The notes beneath the pieces were generated by a model that was not told where the DNA came from, ran no database searches, and saw only the letters and a list, made by a program, of their open reading frames with translations. 64,000 nt of DNA from Caldilineaceae bacterium. Lineage in GTDB: Bacteria > Chloroflexota > Anaerolineae > Caldilineales > Caldilineaceae. The stretch is from contig JAHBVF010000026.1 of the NCBI GenBank assembly GCA_019637685.1, positions 28,425 to 92,424 of the forward strand. The letters are read 5' to 3'. How positions within the stretch are numbered: position 1 is the stretch's first letter; the number at the start of each line of letters is the position of its first letter. Shown one piece after another: positions 1-8,645 of this stretch. The position numbers and the translations under genes were made by a program.

Positions 1-433
1 TGTTGGGCTTCTGATAGACCTCCAGTTTGGGCGGATAGGGCAGCTTTTTCTCGGACGAGACAAAGAGTTCCACGCCGTCATCGGTCCAATGCAGCGCGCT
101 GCCTTCGATAGAAAGCACGGCCTTCCGGGGGAGGCCCAGGGCTGCTTTGGAGAAAGTGAGTATTTTTTCAAAATACCGCCCCCGGTCGGTGGAATGGAAG
201 ATCACCAGTTCCAGCCCCCGTTCGCCCATCCCCAGCCCCGTGCGCGAATCCCCTTCCGTGCGATAGCGCCCCACCAGATAGAAATCGCCGTTGGGTGCTT
301 CGGCCAGATTGCCGCCGCCAAACCAAAAACCGGGCTGCGCCTGGCGGGCGTGGATAAGAATACGCGCGGCCTTTTGATCCATCAGCGCGTTGCAGAAACG
401 GATCAGTCGTTCCCGCTGGGTGTGTGTGATCAT
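1..433 (-). CDS. Sialidase-like (BNR/beta-propeller) protein, partial
   Basis: The gene runs off the left edge of the window, so only about 144 N-terminal residues are visible. ATG at 433 is preceded by a good ribosome binding site (GGGAGG, 7 bases upstream). The visible part contains GFWFGGGNLAEAP, a GDSRTGLGMGERGLELVIF-like block and SIEGSALHWTDDGVELFVSSE. This style of sequence is known from bacterial exo-alpha-sialidase and glycosyl-hydrolase-like beta-propeller proteins. No signal peptide is seen, so a cytoplasmic location is likely. A relic of a sugar-acid dehydratase-type enzyme lies just upstream on the other strand, which fits a carbohydrate catabolism locus. The substrate cannot be told from the sequence. 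Confidence 0.6.
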   Translation of the reverse strand, partial: MITHTQRERLIRFCNALMDQKAARILIHARQAQPGFWFGGGNLAEAPNGDFYLVGRYRTEGDSRTGLGMGERGLELVIFHSTDRGRYFEKILTFSKAALGLPRKAVLSIEGSALHWTDDGVELFVSSEKKLPYPPKLEVYQKPN

Positions 434-557
434 TCGCGTGCCTCCCTGTGCTGGGAATTTTCTCGGCTTGACCGATTCAGAGAAATGGGTAGGATAAAGA
501 ACGCAGTTCAGTCAGTATACCATCCATTCCCAGTGAACCATTGGAGTCCCCAGTGAA

Positions 558-737
558 GATCGCCACAAAGCCGCCAGCGAACCCCTGGAATGCCAGGTAG
601 TGGACGGCTCTCGGCCCATCCCGGACAGTCCGGGGCCGGGCGTGGAACTCAACGACGACTTCCTGGCCGGGCAGGCAAAGATTGTCGTCCGGTGGCCAAT
701 CACCCAGTCACCCAAATTACCTTTGCCAATTTGGTGA
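558..737 (+). pseudogene. C-terminal relic of an enolase-superfamily enzyme
   Basis: In frame from about 558 the sequence encodes EPLECQVVDGSRPIPD followed by SPGPGVELNDDFLAGQAK. This is the typical tail of mandelate racemase/muconate lactonizing-type enzymes such as galactonate dehydratase, in which a PGLGVELNEDFL-like block closes the protein. Nothing upstream encodes the barrel, so this is a fragment of about 60 codons. The last codons, ending at TGA 735-737, lie inside the hairpin at 698-747, so the hairpin or a rearrangement may have altered the 3' end. I see no start codon that would make it an independent gene. Confidence 0.5.
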
Positions 738-747
738 CTGGGTGATT
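698..747. repeat. Long imperfect intergenic hairpin
   Basis: Left arm 698-718 (AATCACCCAGTCACCCAAATT minus one base) pairs with right arm 728-747, with one base missing. The loop is about 9 bases. The arms are built from a repeated CACCCA word. It lies between the enolase relic and the aminotransferase gene, in that gene's 5' region. Confidence 0.8.
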
Positions 748-792
748 CCTCAGCATCTCACCATCCCATCATCCCACACGGAGCTTCCCCCC

Positions 793-1989
793 ATGACAGC
801 ATTCGATTTCACATCCCTTCTCGCCAGCCGCGCCGCGGACCCCAAACCGTTGGGTATGAACAAACGGGGCAAATATGACTTTGCCGTGGCCTATCCCGAC
901 CCGGAAACCCTGCCCCTGGACGGGCTGATGGAAGGGCTACAAAAGGGGCTGGCCGAGGATGGCCGGGACCTGGCCCTCTACGCCCATCCCCAGGGCTACA
1001 CGCCCCTGCGGGAGTTTGTAGCGGCCAAGTTGCAGCGGGACCGCAACATTCAGATCAGTGCCGACGATATTATTCTGGGCGACGGCTCCGGCCAGCCCAT
1101 CCATATGATTGCCGAGACACTCATCGATCCCGGCGATGTGGTGATTGTGGAGGATTTCGTCTACGCGGGTACGCTCAACACCCTGCGCCGTTTTGGCGCG
1201 GAGCTGCGGGGTGTTGTCACCGACGACGAGGGGATGCAGATGGACTCGCTGGAAGCGGTCATCCGGGGGGCCATCGCCGACGGCAAGCCGCCCAAATTTA
1301 TCTATACTGTGCCCACCTTTCAGAATCCTCAGGGCTGGACGATGAGCCTGGAACGGCGCAAGGCAATGGTGGCCCTCTGCCAGCGCTACGGCGTGCCCAT
1401 TCTGGAGGACGACTGTTATGTGGACCTGCGCTTTGAGGGCCAGGACGTGACCTCTCTCCACGCGCTGGACGACACGGGACTGGTGATGTACGTGGCCTCC
1501 TTCTCCAAAATCATCGGGCCGGGGATGCGCCTGGGCTATCTGACCGCGCCCAAGGAGATTCTGCAGCGGGCGTTGGGAACGAAGAGCGGTGGGTCCGTCA
1601 ATACCTTCGCCTCCTTCGCGGTCCATCGTTTCGCCCAGGACAATCTGATGTCCCACATCGAGACGATCAACGACGTGCAGTTGGCGAAGCGGGACGCAAT
1701 GCTGGCCGCGCTGGACGAACATTTCAGCGCAGACGGCGTCAGTTGGAGCCGTCCCCAGGGGGGCATTTTTATCTGGCTGAAGCTGCGGGAAGGGGTGGAC
1801 GCCGCGGCCATCCGGGACAAAATCCTGGCGACGGATGACGTGGGCTATCTGCCCGGCAGCAACTTTGCAGCGGATGGGGTGTCGGGCAAAAACTGTCTGC
1901 GTCTCTGCTTCGGCTACAACACACCCGCGGAGATCGGCGAAGGCATCGCTGTACTGGCCGCGGCCTTCCGCCGGGAAGGGGTGCTGTAG
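793..1989 (+). CDS. PLP-dependent class I/II aminotransferase
   Basis: This is a 398-residue fold-type I aminotransferase of the kind related to 2-aminoadipate aminotransferase (LysN) and MocR-type domains. It would move an amino group between an amino acid and a 2-oxo acid in the cytoplasm. Visible motifs are YAHPQGYTPLRE near residue 57, TVPTFQNPQG, LEDDCYVDLRF and SFSKIIGPGMRLGY, in which the SFSK lysine would form the Schiff base with PLP. A C-terminal NCLRLCFGY block carries the carboxylate-binding arginine. ATG 793 was chosen because the longer reading frame would start inside the upstream hairpin. Branched-chain-type permease genes follow, so an amino-acid-related role is plausible. 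The substrate is unknown. Confidence 0.85.
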   Translation: MTAFDFTSLLASRAADPKPLGMNKRGKYDFAVAYPDPETLPLDGLMEGLQKGLAEDGRDLALYAHPQGYTPLREFVAAKLQRDRNIQISADDIILGDGSGQPIHMIAETLIDPGDVVIVEDFVYAGTLNTLRRFGAELRGVVTDDEGMQMDSLEAVIRGAIADGKPPKFIYTVPTFQNPQGWTMSLERRKAMVALCQRYGVPILEDDCYVDLRFEGQDVTSLHALDDTGLVMYVASFSKIIGPGMRLGYLTAPKEILQRALGTKSGGSVNTFASFAVHRFAQDNLMSHIETINDVQLAKRDAMLAALDEHFSADGVSWSRPQGGIFIWLKLREGVDAAAIRDKILATDDVGYLPGSNFAADGVSGKNCLRLCFGYNTPAEIGEGIAVLAAAFRREGVL

Positions 1990-1995
1990 CAGTCC

Positions 1996-2040
1996 CGAAT
2001 AGACATGCCAGGTTTTCGGAAAACCTGGCATGTCTATTCG
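1996..2040. terminator. Perfect 22-bp hairpin after the aminotransferase
   Basis: Arms 1996-2017 and 2019-2040 are perfectly complementary around a single-base centre (GGTTTTCGGAAAACC core). It starts 6 bases after the stop codon. There is no clear U-tract, so it may be a rho-independent stop, an mRNA 3' stabiliser or a repeat element. Confidence 0.7.
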
Positions 2041-2062
2041 ATCCCCCGCTGACCTCCACCTG

Positions 2063-2071
2063 TGGTATACT
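2063..2071 (+). promoter_or_regulatory. Extended -10 promoter candidate for livH
   Basis: TGGTATACT is an extended -10 match (TGN-TATACT) about 67 bases before the proposed TTG start of the permease gene. The same box precedes the genes at 11806 and 14984. No convincing -35 is seen. Confidence 0.45.
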
Positions 2072-2137
2072 TGCCACGAGTCAAAATCAGAATCCATCGG
2101 TCCAACCCAAAGCCTCCCTTCCATCCGGGGTCTATTC

Positions 2138-3037
2138 TTGACGACGCCTCTGCTCCTCGATTCTCTCATCCGCTCGCTCCAGGTGGGCAGTCTCTACGCG
2201 CTGATGGCCGTGGGGCTGACCCTTACCTTTGCGGTCCTGCGCTTGCCCAATTTTGCCCACGCCGAGCTGATTACTGTGGGCGCGTATGTGGCGCTGGTCG
2301 TCTCCCTTTTCGTGTCGGGCAATCCGCTGGTTGTGATGGGCGCTGCGTTTGTGGTGGCGGCGCTGGTAGCGCTGGTTTCCCATCGCATTGTCTTCCGGCC
2401 TCTGTCCAAGCTGAATACGTCTATGTATACGCTGATTCTGGCCTCCTTCGCGCTGGGGCTGATCCTGCGCTATAGCCTTTTTCTGCTGGCCGATCGCTAC
2501 GATCTCTTTGACAAACGCATTGCCGTGCCCCTGGAAATCTGGTTTCAGACCGGTCAATTGACCATCACAAACATCTTTTTCTGGGTAGTGCCCACCAGTT
2601 TGGGGCTGGTGCTGGGGCTGAGTCTGCTACTCAACTACACACCCCTGGGCCGGGAGATGCGCGCCCTGGCCGATAATTTTTCCCTGGCAAAAGTCATCGG
2701 CATTCCCGTGGAGCGGGTCCACGACCTGACCTGGCTGCTGGTGGGCGGGATGGCGGGCGTGGCCGGTGCGCTGTGGGGCATCTACACGTGGGTCAACCCC
2801 ACCGTCGGCTGGCTGGCCGTCCTTTCCGTCTTTGCCGCTACTGTCCTGGGCGGGATGACCAGCTTCCCCGGCACAATTTTGGGGGCCTATCTGGTCGCGC
2901 TCTCGGAAAATACAGTCATGCAGTTTTTGAATAGCTGGTTCGGGCTGGATTTCAGCTTCAAACCGGCCATCCCGTTTGTGATTATTGTGCTCGTCCTGCT
3001 CGTGCGTCCCCAGGGCTTTACCGCCAAAAAGATGTAA
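2138..3037 (+). CDS. livH: Branched-chain-type ABC transporter permease (LivH family)
   Basis: This 299-residue integral membrane protein has about eight hydrophobic segments. It begins with the LivH-typical GSLYALMAVGLTLTF, followed by LPNFAHAELIT. GGMAGVAGALWGIY and TVLGGMTSFPGTILGAYL near the end match the EAA-like loop region of this family. LivH and LivM together form the channel for amino acids or related solutes across the cytoplasmic membrane. TTG 2138 is preferred because the sequence upstream of it (from 2030) is not membrane-protein-like and GGGG lies just before it. livM follows 54 bases downstream. No binding protein or LivG ATPase lies nearby. Confidence 0.85.
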   Translation: MTTPLLLDSLIRSLQVGSLYALMAVGLTLTFAVLRLPNFAHAELITVGAYVALVVSLFVSGNPLVVMGAAFVVAALVALVSHRIVFRPLSKLNTSMYTLILASFALGLILRYSLFLLADRYDLFDKRIAVPLEIWFQTGQLTITNIFFWVVPTSLGLVLGLSLLLNYTPLGREMRALADNFSLAKVIGIPVERVHDLTWLLVGGMAGVAGALWGIYTWVNPTVGWLAVLSVFAATVLGGMTSFPGTILGAYLVALSENTVMQFLNSWFGLDFSFKPAIPFVIIVLVLLVRPQGFTAKKM

Positions 3038-3052
3038 CGAGGGGCGAGTTGC

Positions 3053-3080
3053 GACACTCGACACCTGACACTCGACACCT
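3053..3080. repeat. Tandem 14-bp duplication between livH and livM
   Basis: GACACTCGACACCT occurs twice back to back at 3053-3066 and 3067-3080 in the 54-base spacer between the two permease genes. Confidence 0.85.
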
Positions 3081-3091
3081 CTGCCACCCCT

Positions 3092-4141
3092 ATGCAAATC
3101 GACCTCATCGCCACTGCCATCGCCCTGCTGACTTTCTTCGCCATCTCCGGTCTGATGGCGATCAGTCTGAATTTGGAGTACGGATTGGCGGGCATCCCCA
3201 ACTTTGGCAAAGCGCTCTTTGTCTCCCTGGGCGCGTATACCGCGGGCTGGACGTACACCCGGCTGCTGCCCCGGCTCCACGGCGTGGACGCGCTCGATCC
3301 CTGTGGGCTGACGCTGGGACAGGCATTGCAGATGCGCAGCGAGATTCTGCGCACCTTTCCACTGGAAGCGCTGGGCAACTTCGCCATCACACTGCTCATC
3401 GCCGCGGCCATCGGCGGCGCGATTGGCTGGCTGGCCTCCTACCCGGCCCTACGTCTGAAGGAGGAGTGGTATCTGGCCCTGGTCCTGCTGGTGGGCAGCG
3501 AAATCCTGCGCATCGTCGTGCGCGGCTACGATCCGCTCATCTGCGGCACAAACGGGCTTTCCGGCATCGCCCAACCCTTCGCGTGGATGGGGACGCTGAC
3601 CGGCAGCCCGCGCATCGCAGCGCTTTCGTTCCTCGCCTTTGCTCTGCTTTTGCTGGCCGCGGTCTACCTCTACGCGGAGCGGCTGGTGCGTTCGCCCTTT
3701 GGCCGTCTGCTGAAGGCTGTGCGTGAAAATCCGGACGTGGCCCAGGAGTTGGGCAAAAATGTGCCCCGCATCCGGGCCGGGGTGATGTTTATCGGCTCGG
3801 CCATTGCTGCCATCTCTGGCGTTCTCTTTGCGGTCAATCTGGGCTTTGTCAGCACCAACGATTACGCGGTGGCGCTGACGCTGGATGTGTGGGTGATGGT
3901 TGTGCTGGGGGGCATCGGCAACAACCGGGGCGCGCTGTTGGGCGCGGCGATTGTCACGCTGCTGGATCGGGTGACGGCTATCAGCGCCATCCGCCTGGAT
4001 ATGCTAGGCCTGGACTTTGAGTTCAACTACGTGCGTTTCATCCTCTTCGGTGTCATTCTGCTGCTGATGCTGCGCTACCGGCGAGAGGGCCTGCTGCCGG
4101 AGCCTGTCAGTACAACGGGCGCGCATGGGGTGATGGGGTAG
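3092..4141 (+). CDS. livM: Branched-chain-type ABC transporter permease (LivM family)
   Basis: The 349-residue multi-pass membrane protein carries the LivM signature ISLNLEYGLAGIPNFGKALFV (read in two parts: ISLNLEYGLAG and IPNFGKALF). A second conserved block, LAVNLGF-like SGVLFAVNLGFVS, is followed by VMVVLGGIGNNRGALLGAA. It would pair with LivH to form the permease channel. The start ATG 3092 has no strong Shine-Dalgarno. The gene ends where RHS-derived debris begins on the opposite strand, so the original downstream ATPase genes may have been separated. The substrate may be an amino acid, a short amide or another small solute. Confidence 0.88.
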   Translation: MQIDLIATAIALLTFFAISGLMAISLNLEYGLAGIPNFGKALFVSLGAYTAGWTYTRLLPRLHGVDALDPCGLTLGQALQMRSEILRTFPLEALGNFAITLLIAAAIGGAIGWLASYPALRLKEEWYLALVLLVGSEILRIVVRGYDPLICGTNGLSGIAQPFAWMGTLTGSPRIAALSFLAFALLLLAAVYLYAERLVRSPFGRLLKAVRENPDVAQELGKNVPRIRAGVMFIGSAIAAISGVLFAVNLGFVSTNDYAVALTLDVWVMVVLGGIGNNRGALLGAAIVTLLDRVTAISAIRLDMLGLDFEFNYVRFILFGVILLLMLRYRREGLLPEPVSTTGAHGVMG

Positions 4142-4149
4142 AATCCGTG

Positions 4150-4735
4150 ATTCAGCGCAACCGCAGTCTGTAATGCTGTGTGTACAGGCATAAGCGTCAC
4201 GACCCACTGTCAGGATTAATTTTTCGCCCGGCTGATGCAACTTCGGATTCACGACCGGTTCCAATGAAACGGGCCGGATCAGCCCTGTCCGGCCCTCGAA
4301 CTTGCGATTGTACTTCTCGTAGAAGGGCGTCAGATACTCCAGCGTGGCGAAGGACTGGTTGGCGATGTTGTTGAGCCACCAATCGGGTGTGGTTTCGTCT
4401 CCCCAGTCTTCGTGAAAGCCCTGCTCCGTGTAGCCGAGTCCGGCGATACCATTGGCCATTTGCCAGCATTCACTGTTGCCGTCCATGTCCGGTTCTCCAT
4501 TTCTGGTGGTGGCGCAATGGCCGTCCGGGTCATTATACTTCAGCGGATTTCCCCACACATACAGAAACCGGTTGTAATCCACCACCCGCCCGGCATCCGG
4601 CACCAGCGTATCCGGCGAGAGGAATGTGCCCAGGGCAGGGTCGTAGTAGCGAGCGTTGTAGTAGAGCAGCCCCGTGCCGTCGGCTTTTTGGCCGGTGAAC
4701 GTGCGGTCGGTCTGACCCTCTCCCAGCCGGGATGA
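4150..4735 (-). pseudogene. RHS core C-terminal relic
   Basis: Read on the minus strand from about 4710, the sequence encodes TDRTFTGQKADGTGLLYYN, RYYDPALGTFLSPDTLVPD and then NPLKYNDPDGH. This is the conserved end of an RHS repeat-associated core. After DPDGH comes a variable tail of roughly 100 residues (GLGYTEQGFHEDWGDE, FEGRTGLIRPVSLEP), as in polymorphic toxin tips. The open frame continues antisense through livM to 4004, but that extension is not credible coding. The 5' part of the RHS gene is absent. Closely related cores occur at 35099 and 36840 on the plus strand, so this is a dispersed RHS tip fragment. Confidence 0.65.
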
Positions 4736-4772
4736 TGACGGGTGGGGTCTGTTTGTCGGGCTGAGAGAGGGG
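4716..4772. repeat. Short palindromic repeat inside the RHS relic
   Basis: CCCTCTCCCAGCCGGG (4716-4731) faces CGGGCTGAGAGAGGGG (4757-4772). The same CCCCTCTCCC...GGGAGAGGGG hairpin occurs three more times next to RHS fragments at 36761-36818, 37020-37086 and 37157-37215. Confidence 0.7.
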
Positions 4773-4892
4773 AGTCTGTCGATGGCGTTGGGTGCGGTTT
4801 TCGGTGCGGCGGAAGCGTCCGGCCATAGCCGACCTTCCCGTCAGCATTTATGTCCGTTTCGGGCACAACCAGCAATGAAAATAGGGATACTG

Positions 4893-5064
4893 ATTACGCA
4901 GATTCTATCCGTGTTTATCCGCGTTCATCAGTGGCTATTTTCAGAACAGGCGACACGACCGGCTGACACCGATAACAGCGAAAATCATCCACAGATGACG
5001 CAGATTTTCACAGATTGAATCTGTCTCCATCCGTCCCATCCGCGTCCATCAGTGGCTATTTCCA
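4893..5064. repeat. ACGCAGATT / ATCAGTGGCTATTT dispersed repeat
   Basis: Two copies of CGCGTYCATCAGTGGCTATTT lie at 4920-4941 and 5041-5062, separated by ACGCAGATT, GATGACGCAGATTTTCACAG and related words. Repeats of this wording are known to be scattered between genes in several bacterial phyla. Related words recur at 29464 and 29944. No gene is seen between 4870 and 5073. Confidence 0.7.
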
Positions 5065-5073
5065 GGTCAGCGT

Positions 5074-5808
5074 CTAGGGGATAGTGAGGGGCACACCCCC
5101 CATCCCCAGATAACCTTTGACCGTCTCCTCATCCGCCAACGTCTCCGCGGCTGTGCCGCGGAAGACGACCCGACCCTCGCGCAGGATATAGGCCGCATCG
5201 CACCAGCGCAGGAGGCTGCGGGCGTTCTGCTCGACAACCACAAGGGTAATGCCCTGCTCACACAGTTGGCGCAGGGTGCGGAAGACTTCGGTGACGAAGA
5301 GGGGAGAAAGACCCGCGCTGGGTTCGTCCAGCAGCATCAGGCTGGGGCGGGAGAGCCAACCGATGGCGATGGCAAGCATCTGCCGCTCGCCGCCGCTGAG
5401 TTGGCTGGCCCGTTGGCGGCTCCGTTCGGCCAGAATGGGGAAGAGTTCGTAGGCCGTGGCCAGGGATTGTTCGGCTTCGGCGTGGCGCAGATGGCGCAGG
5501 GCCAGGAGAAGATTTTCGCGCACGCTCATGGACGCAAAGACATTCTCCCGCTGGGGTACATAGGCAATGCCCAACCCGCCGATCTGCTCGGTGGCTTTGC
5601 CCACGAGAGAAGCGCCCTGGAATTGGATGTCGCCGCCGAAATGGGTGGTCAACCCAAAGACAGATTTGAGCAGTGTGGATTTGCCGCTGCCGTTGGGGCC
5701 GAGGATCGCCAGAAATTGGCCGCGCTCCACAGCCACAGAAACGTCGTGAAGAATGTGGAGCTTGCCATAGCCAGCGGAGAGGGAGGTGGTTGTGAGGATG
5801 GGAGGCAT
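5074..5808 (-). CDS. livF: Branched-chain-type ABC transporter ATP-binding protein (LivF family)
   Basis: The 244-residue ATPase shows Walker A GPNGSGKST near residue 36, the Q-loop region YVPQRENVF, the ABC signature LSGGERQML, Walker B LMLLDEPSAGLSP and the switch region VVVEQNAR. The VEQNA motif and the length of about 240 fit LivF rather than LivG. ATG 5808 begins the natural N-terminus MPPILTTTSLSAGYG; the longer frame starts within the repeat at 5813-5888. It lies opposite to livH/livM, separated from them by RHS debris, and no livG is present. It also lies 87 bases downstream of the family-5 binding protein in the same direction, but LivF would not normally energise that system. Confidence 0.88.
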   Translation of the reverse strand: MPPILTTTSLSAGYGKLHILHDVSVAVERGQFLAILGPNGSGKSTLLKSVFGLTTHFGGDIQFQGASLVGKATEQIGGLGIAYVPQRENVFASMSVRENLLLALRHLRHAEAEQSLATAYELFPILAERSRQRASQLSGGERQMLAIAIGWLSRPSLMLLDEPSAGLSPLFVTEVFRTLRQLCEQGITLVVVEQNARSLLRWCDAAYILREGRVVFRGTAAETLADEETVKGYLGMGGVPLTIP

Positions 5809-5812
5809 AGGG

Positions 5813-5888
5813 ATTGGTTCACTGGTGAATTGGTTGATTGGTTGATTAGGCTTGTGACATCGCCCAATCAACCAGTCAACCAATCAAC
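5813..5888. repeat. Imperfect hairpin of GGTTGATT words
   Basis: GGTTGATTGGTTGATTAGG near 5832-5850 faces CCCAATCAACCAGTCAACC near 5863-5882. A related but not identical hairpin lies at 17988-18068. It fills the space between the binding-protein stop and livF. Confidence 0.75.
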
Positions 5889-5895
5889 TATTTTC

Positions 5896-7617
5896 CTATT
5901 GACTCAACTTCCAATTCTGGACATCCCAGGTCAGGCTGCCCCAGATGGAGACGGCATAGCCGCTGAGTTTGTCGGTGGCACCGTAGCCCTCGGTGAAGAG
6001 GTAGAGGTGCAGTTCGGGCAGTTCGTCGTCGATCAATTGGGCCAGCTCGCAGTAGGCGGCCTGGCGAGTGGGCACGTCCACTGTGCTGCCAGCCAGATCG
6101 ATGGCCGCGTCCGCGTCCGCATTCACCCAACGGGAGTAGTTGCCTCCAGCCGGGTTGTCGGCGGAAGGAATGGCCGACGAGTGGAAGAGACCCGCAATCG
6201 TTGCCTGGGGATCGATACTCAAGCTGGAGTCGTAGATGAGAATATCGAAGTTACCCGTCTTGCGGGGGGAGCCGTCGGCCAGAGAACCGAAGATAATCGA
6301 GAAATCGTCGTTCTGGATGGTGGCTTCCACGCCCACAGCCTTCCACATCTCCACAATCGCCTCTTCCAGCTTCACCAGGGGTTGGAAGTTGGTGTAGCCC
6401 TCCATTTGCAGGCTCAGCCGCGTGCCGTCCTCTGCATTGGCCGCGCCGCTGGCGACACGAATGCCGTCGTCGCCCAGCACCCAACCGGCCTCTTCCAGTA
6501 GGGCGTTGGCCTTGTCCACATCAAATCCATAGGTGCGGGGGATGTCGCAGCGATACCAGCCGTAGGCAAAAGGACTGGTGGCCGGGGAGACACCGGGATT
6601 CACGTCGTTGATGATTGTGTCGTAGTCGATGGCGTGGGCCAGGGCCTGGCGCACCTTCAAATCGCCCAAAATGGGATGGGGCGGCGTGGGGCCGGGATCG
6701 TCGTCAAAGGGCTGGCTCAGGTTGAAGCGCAGGGCCATATTCCACTGGCCGGGGACTTCCTGCAACGCGCCTTCGCCCTCCATCTGCACGTCGTAGTCCT
6801 CTTTGGTGGCGCCGGGCCAGAGATGCACCTGCCCCTCGCCCTGAATCATCATCGCCATCTGCGCGCCGGGGTCTGGCACAACTTTGAAGATCAGCCGGTC
6901 CAGATAGGGCTGACCGTCCAGGTAGTAATTGGGGTTGCGGTCCATCACAATGCTGTCGCCGGAGTTCCATTCGGAGACGACAAACGCACCGGCTGTGACG
7001 GGCGCGCGGTTCCACTCCCACTTCTCCATTTCGTTGGGTTCACCCGTAGCGTGGCGGGGCAGGATGCCAAAGGCAAACTGCATGGGATAGGCGCTGTTGA
7101 CCTCGCTGTAGTGGACGACCGCGGTCAGGTCATCCGGTGTGTCGATGCTGGCGATCTTCTCGAAGTTGTTGGAGAGGACCGCGCCGCTGTCCGGGTTGGA
7201 GACGGCTTCCCAGGTGAACTTCACGTCGTCGCTGGTGATGGGCGTGCCGTCGGACCAGAGCAGGCCGGGGCGCAGTTTCCAGGTGACGGTGAGGAAATCC
7301 TCCGAGACTGTGCCATCGGCGATGGACGGGATGGCCTCGGCCAGCACCGGCTGGAAGTCACCGTTCTGATCGACGACGCTCAGCCCCGCGGTGGTGGCGT
7401 CGGCCACCTGGCGCACAATCGCGGCCACGGCCAGGTATTGATTGAGCGTGGCCGGTTCTTCGGGGATAATCAGCACCACCTGCCCGCCGCTGTCCGAAGC
7501 AGCCCCGGCTTCACCGCCGCTGGCCTGCTGGGGCGGGGGCGCGGCACAGCCTGATAAGGCCAGCACGAATGCCAGCAGAAGCATCACAAAAACTGTTGAT
7601 CGTTTGGATGAATTCAT
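5896..7617 (-). CDS. ABC transporter substrate-binding lipoprotein, family 5 (peptide/nickel type)
   Basis: This is a 573-residue exported solute-binding protein. The N-terminus has a lysine/arginine start, a hydrophobic core and the lipobox LALSGC (Cys24), so it should be lipid-anchored outside the membrane. Family-5 features are visible: LAEAIPSIADGTVSEDFLTVTWKL-type text, GTPITSDDVKFTWE and VRQALAHAIDYDTII. These proteins bind peptides, nickel chelates, opines or oligosaccharides. It follows the DppB and DppC permease genes on the same strand, so dppB-dppC-binding protein form one operon. The two ATPases (DppD/DppF type) are not in the window. Confidence 0.9.
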   Translation of the reverse strand: MNSSKRSTVFVMLLLAFVLALSGCAAPPPQQASGGEAGAASDSGGQVVLIIPEEPATLNQYLAVAAIVRQVADATTAGLSVVDQNGDFQPVLAEAIPSIADGTVSEDFLTVTWKLRPGLLWSDGTPITSDDVKFTWEAVSNPDSGAVLSNNFEKIASIDTPDDLTAVVHYSEVNSAYPMQFAFGILPRHATGEPNEMEKWEWNRAPVTAGAFVVSEWNSGDSIVMDRNPNYYLDGQPYLDRLIFKVVPDPGAQMAMMIQGEGQVHLWPGATKEDYDVQMEGEGALQEVPGQWNMALRFNLSQPFDDDPGPTPPHPILGDLKVRQALAHAIDYDTIINDVNPGVSPATSPFAYGWYRCDIPRTYGFDVDKANALLEEAGWVLGDDGIRVASGAANAEDGTRLSLQMEGYTNFQPLVKLEEAIVEMWKAVGVEATIQNDDFSIIFGSLADGSPRKTGNFDILIYDSSLSIDPQATIAGLFHSSAIPSADNPAGGNYSRWVNADADAAIDLAGSTVDVPTRQAAYCELAQLIDDELPELHLYLFTEGYGATDKLSGYAVSIWGSLTWDVQNWKLSQ

Positions 7618-7674
7618 CCGGTTCCTCCTTTTGAGGTATAGAAATGAAAGATGGGGGAGTTTCGTAAATCCTCA

Positions 7675-7730
7675 CGTAGTGCGTAGTGTGTGAACCGACA
7701 TCACTACCAGTTCACGCACTACGCACTACG
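7675..7730. repeat. Imperfect hairpin of GTAGTGC words
   Basis: Arm 7675-7695 (CGTAGTGCGTAGTGTGTGAA plus one base) pairs with 7710-7730 with one mismatch. It sits between the dppC stop and the binding-protein start. Confidence 0.8.
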
Positions 7731-7741
7731 CAACACTCACC

Positions 7742-8635
7742 CTACCGCACCGAAAACGGGTCAAACGCGTCGCGCAGGCCGTCGCCGATGTGGTTGACAG
7801 ACATTGTCGTAATGAAAATCATCAGGCCGGGAAAGACCATCAGCCAGGGCGCACGCAGAGCGTAGACCTGGGCCGTGGCCAGCAGATTGCCCCAACTGGG
7901 CGTGGGTGGCTGCACGCCAAAGCCCAGATAGCTCAGGCCAGATTCGACGATAATCGCCGAGCCAACCGATAGGGTGGCCTGGACGATAATCAGCCCGACA
8001 CTGTTGGGCAGAATGTGGCGCAGCATAATCCGCCAGTCCCCCACCCCCACCGATTCAGCCGCGATGACAAATTCGTGGTGGCGCATAGAGAGAAACGCGC
8101 CCCGGATCAGGCGGGCGGGCCACATCCACGAGAGGACGGCGATGACCACCACCACAATCCAGACGCTGTTGCGCAGAGCCGAGTGGGGCATATCCCGCAG
8201 GACAGTGCTGATGAGGATCAGCACAAAGAGGCTGGGCAGGCTGAGAAAGGCGTCGGTGATACGCATGAGCAGATTGTCCAGCCAGCCGCCAAAATAACCG
8301 GCCAGCGCGCCCACCACCACCCCCACCAGCAGGGAAAGCGCGGTGGCGGCCAGCCCCACAACAATCGAAATCCGTCCGCCGTAGAGGGTGCGGGTGAAGA
8401 CATCCCGGCCCAGATCGTCCGTGCCGAACCAGTGGTCCAGAGAGGGGGGCATCAGATCGTTGGAGGGCATCTGCTCCGTCGGCCCATAGGGGCTGAGGGG
8501 CGCAAAGGCCGCGCTGAAAATCACCAGGGCCTGCACGCCGATAGAGAGCAGGGCCATACGGTGGCGGAAGAAACGACGCAGGGTAAGTTGGGTCAGCGAA
8601 GTGGCTTCGTGGCGGTCAAGTGCTGCTTCGGTCAT
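7742..8635 (-). CDS. dppC: DppC-type ABC transporter permease
   Basis: This 297-residue permease has an N-terminal cytoplasmic segment, LRRFFRHRMALLSI before the first membrane helix, the periplasmic LMPPSLDHWFGTDDLGRDVFTRTLYGGR block (FGTDDLGRDVF is diagnostic of DppC/OppC) and the EAA loop region ESVGVGDWRIMLRHILPN. It forms the channel together with the DppB-like protein encoded upstream. ATG 8635 is preferred; the longer frame reads through the repeat at 8646-8757. The stop is followed 8 bases later by the hairpin at 7675-7730. Confidence 0.9.
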   Translation of the reverse strand: MTEAALDRHEATSLTQLTLRRFFRHRMALLSIGVQALVIFSAAFAPLSPYGPTEQMPSNDLMPPSLDHWFGTDDLGRDVFTRTLYGGRISIVVGLAATALSLLVGVVVGALAGYFGGWLDNLLMRITDAFLSLPSLFVLILISTVLRDMPHSALRNSVWIVVVVIAVLSWMWPARLIRGAFLSMRHHEFVIAAESVGVGDWRIMLRHILPNSVGLIIVQATLSVGSAIIVESGLSYLGFGVQPPTPSWGNLLATAQVYALRAPWLMVFPGLMIFITTMSVNHIGDGLRDAFDPFSVR

Positions 8636-8645
8636 TGGGTGTTCC

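Noticed and set aside
937..2169. Long minus-strand frame opposite the aminotransferase gene
   Set aside because: It is rich in Arg, Gly, His and Pro with no recognisable motif, as usual for antisense frames in GC-rich genes. The plus-strand aminotransferase has full family motifs.
4004..4150. Extension of the RHS relic frame into livM
   Set aside because: It runs antisense through conserved LivM codons, so the open frame there is accidental.
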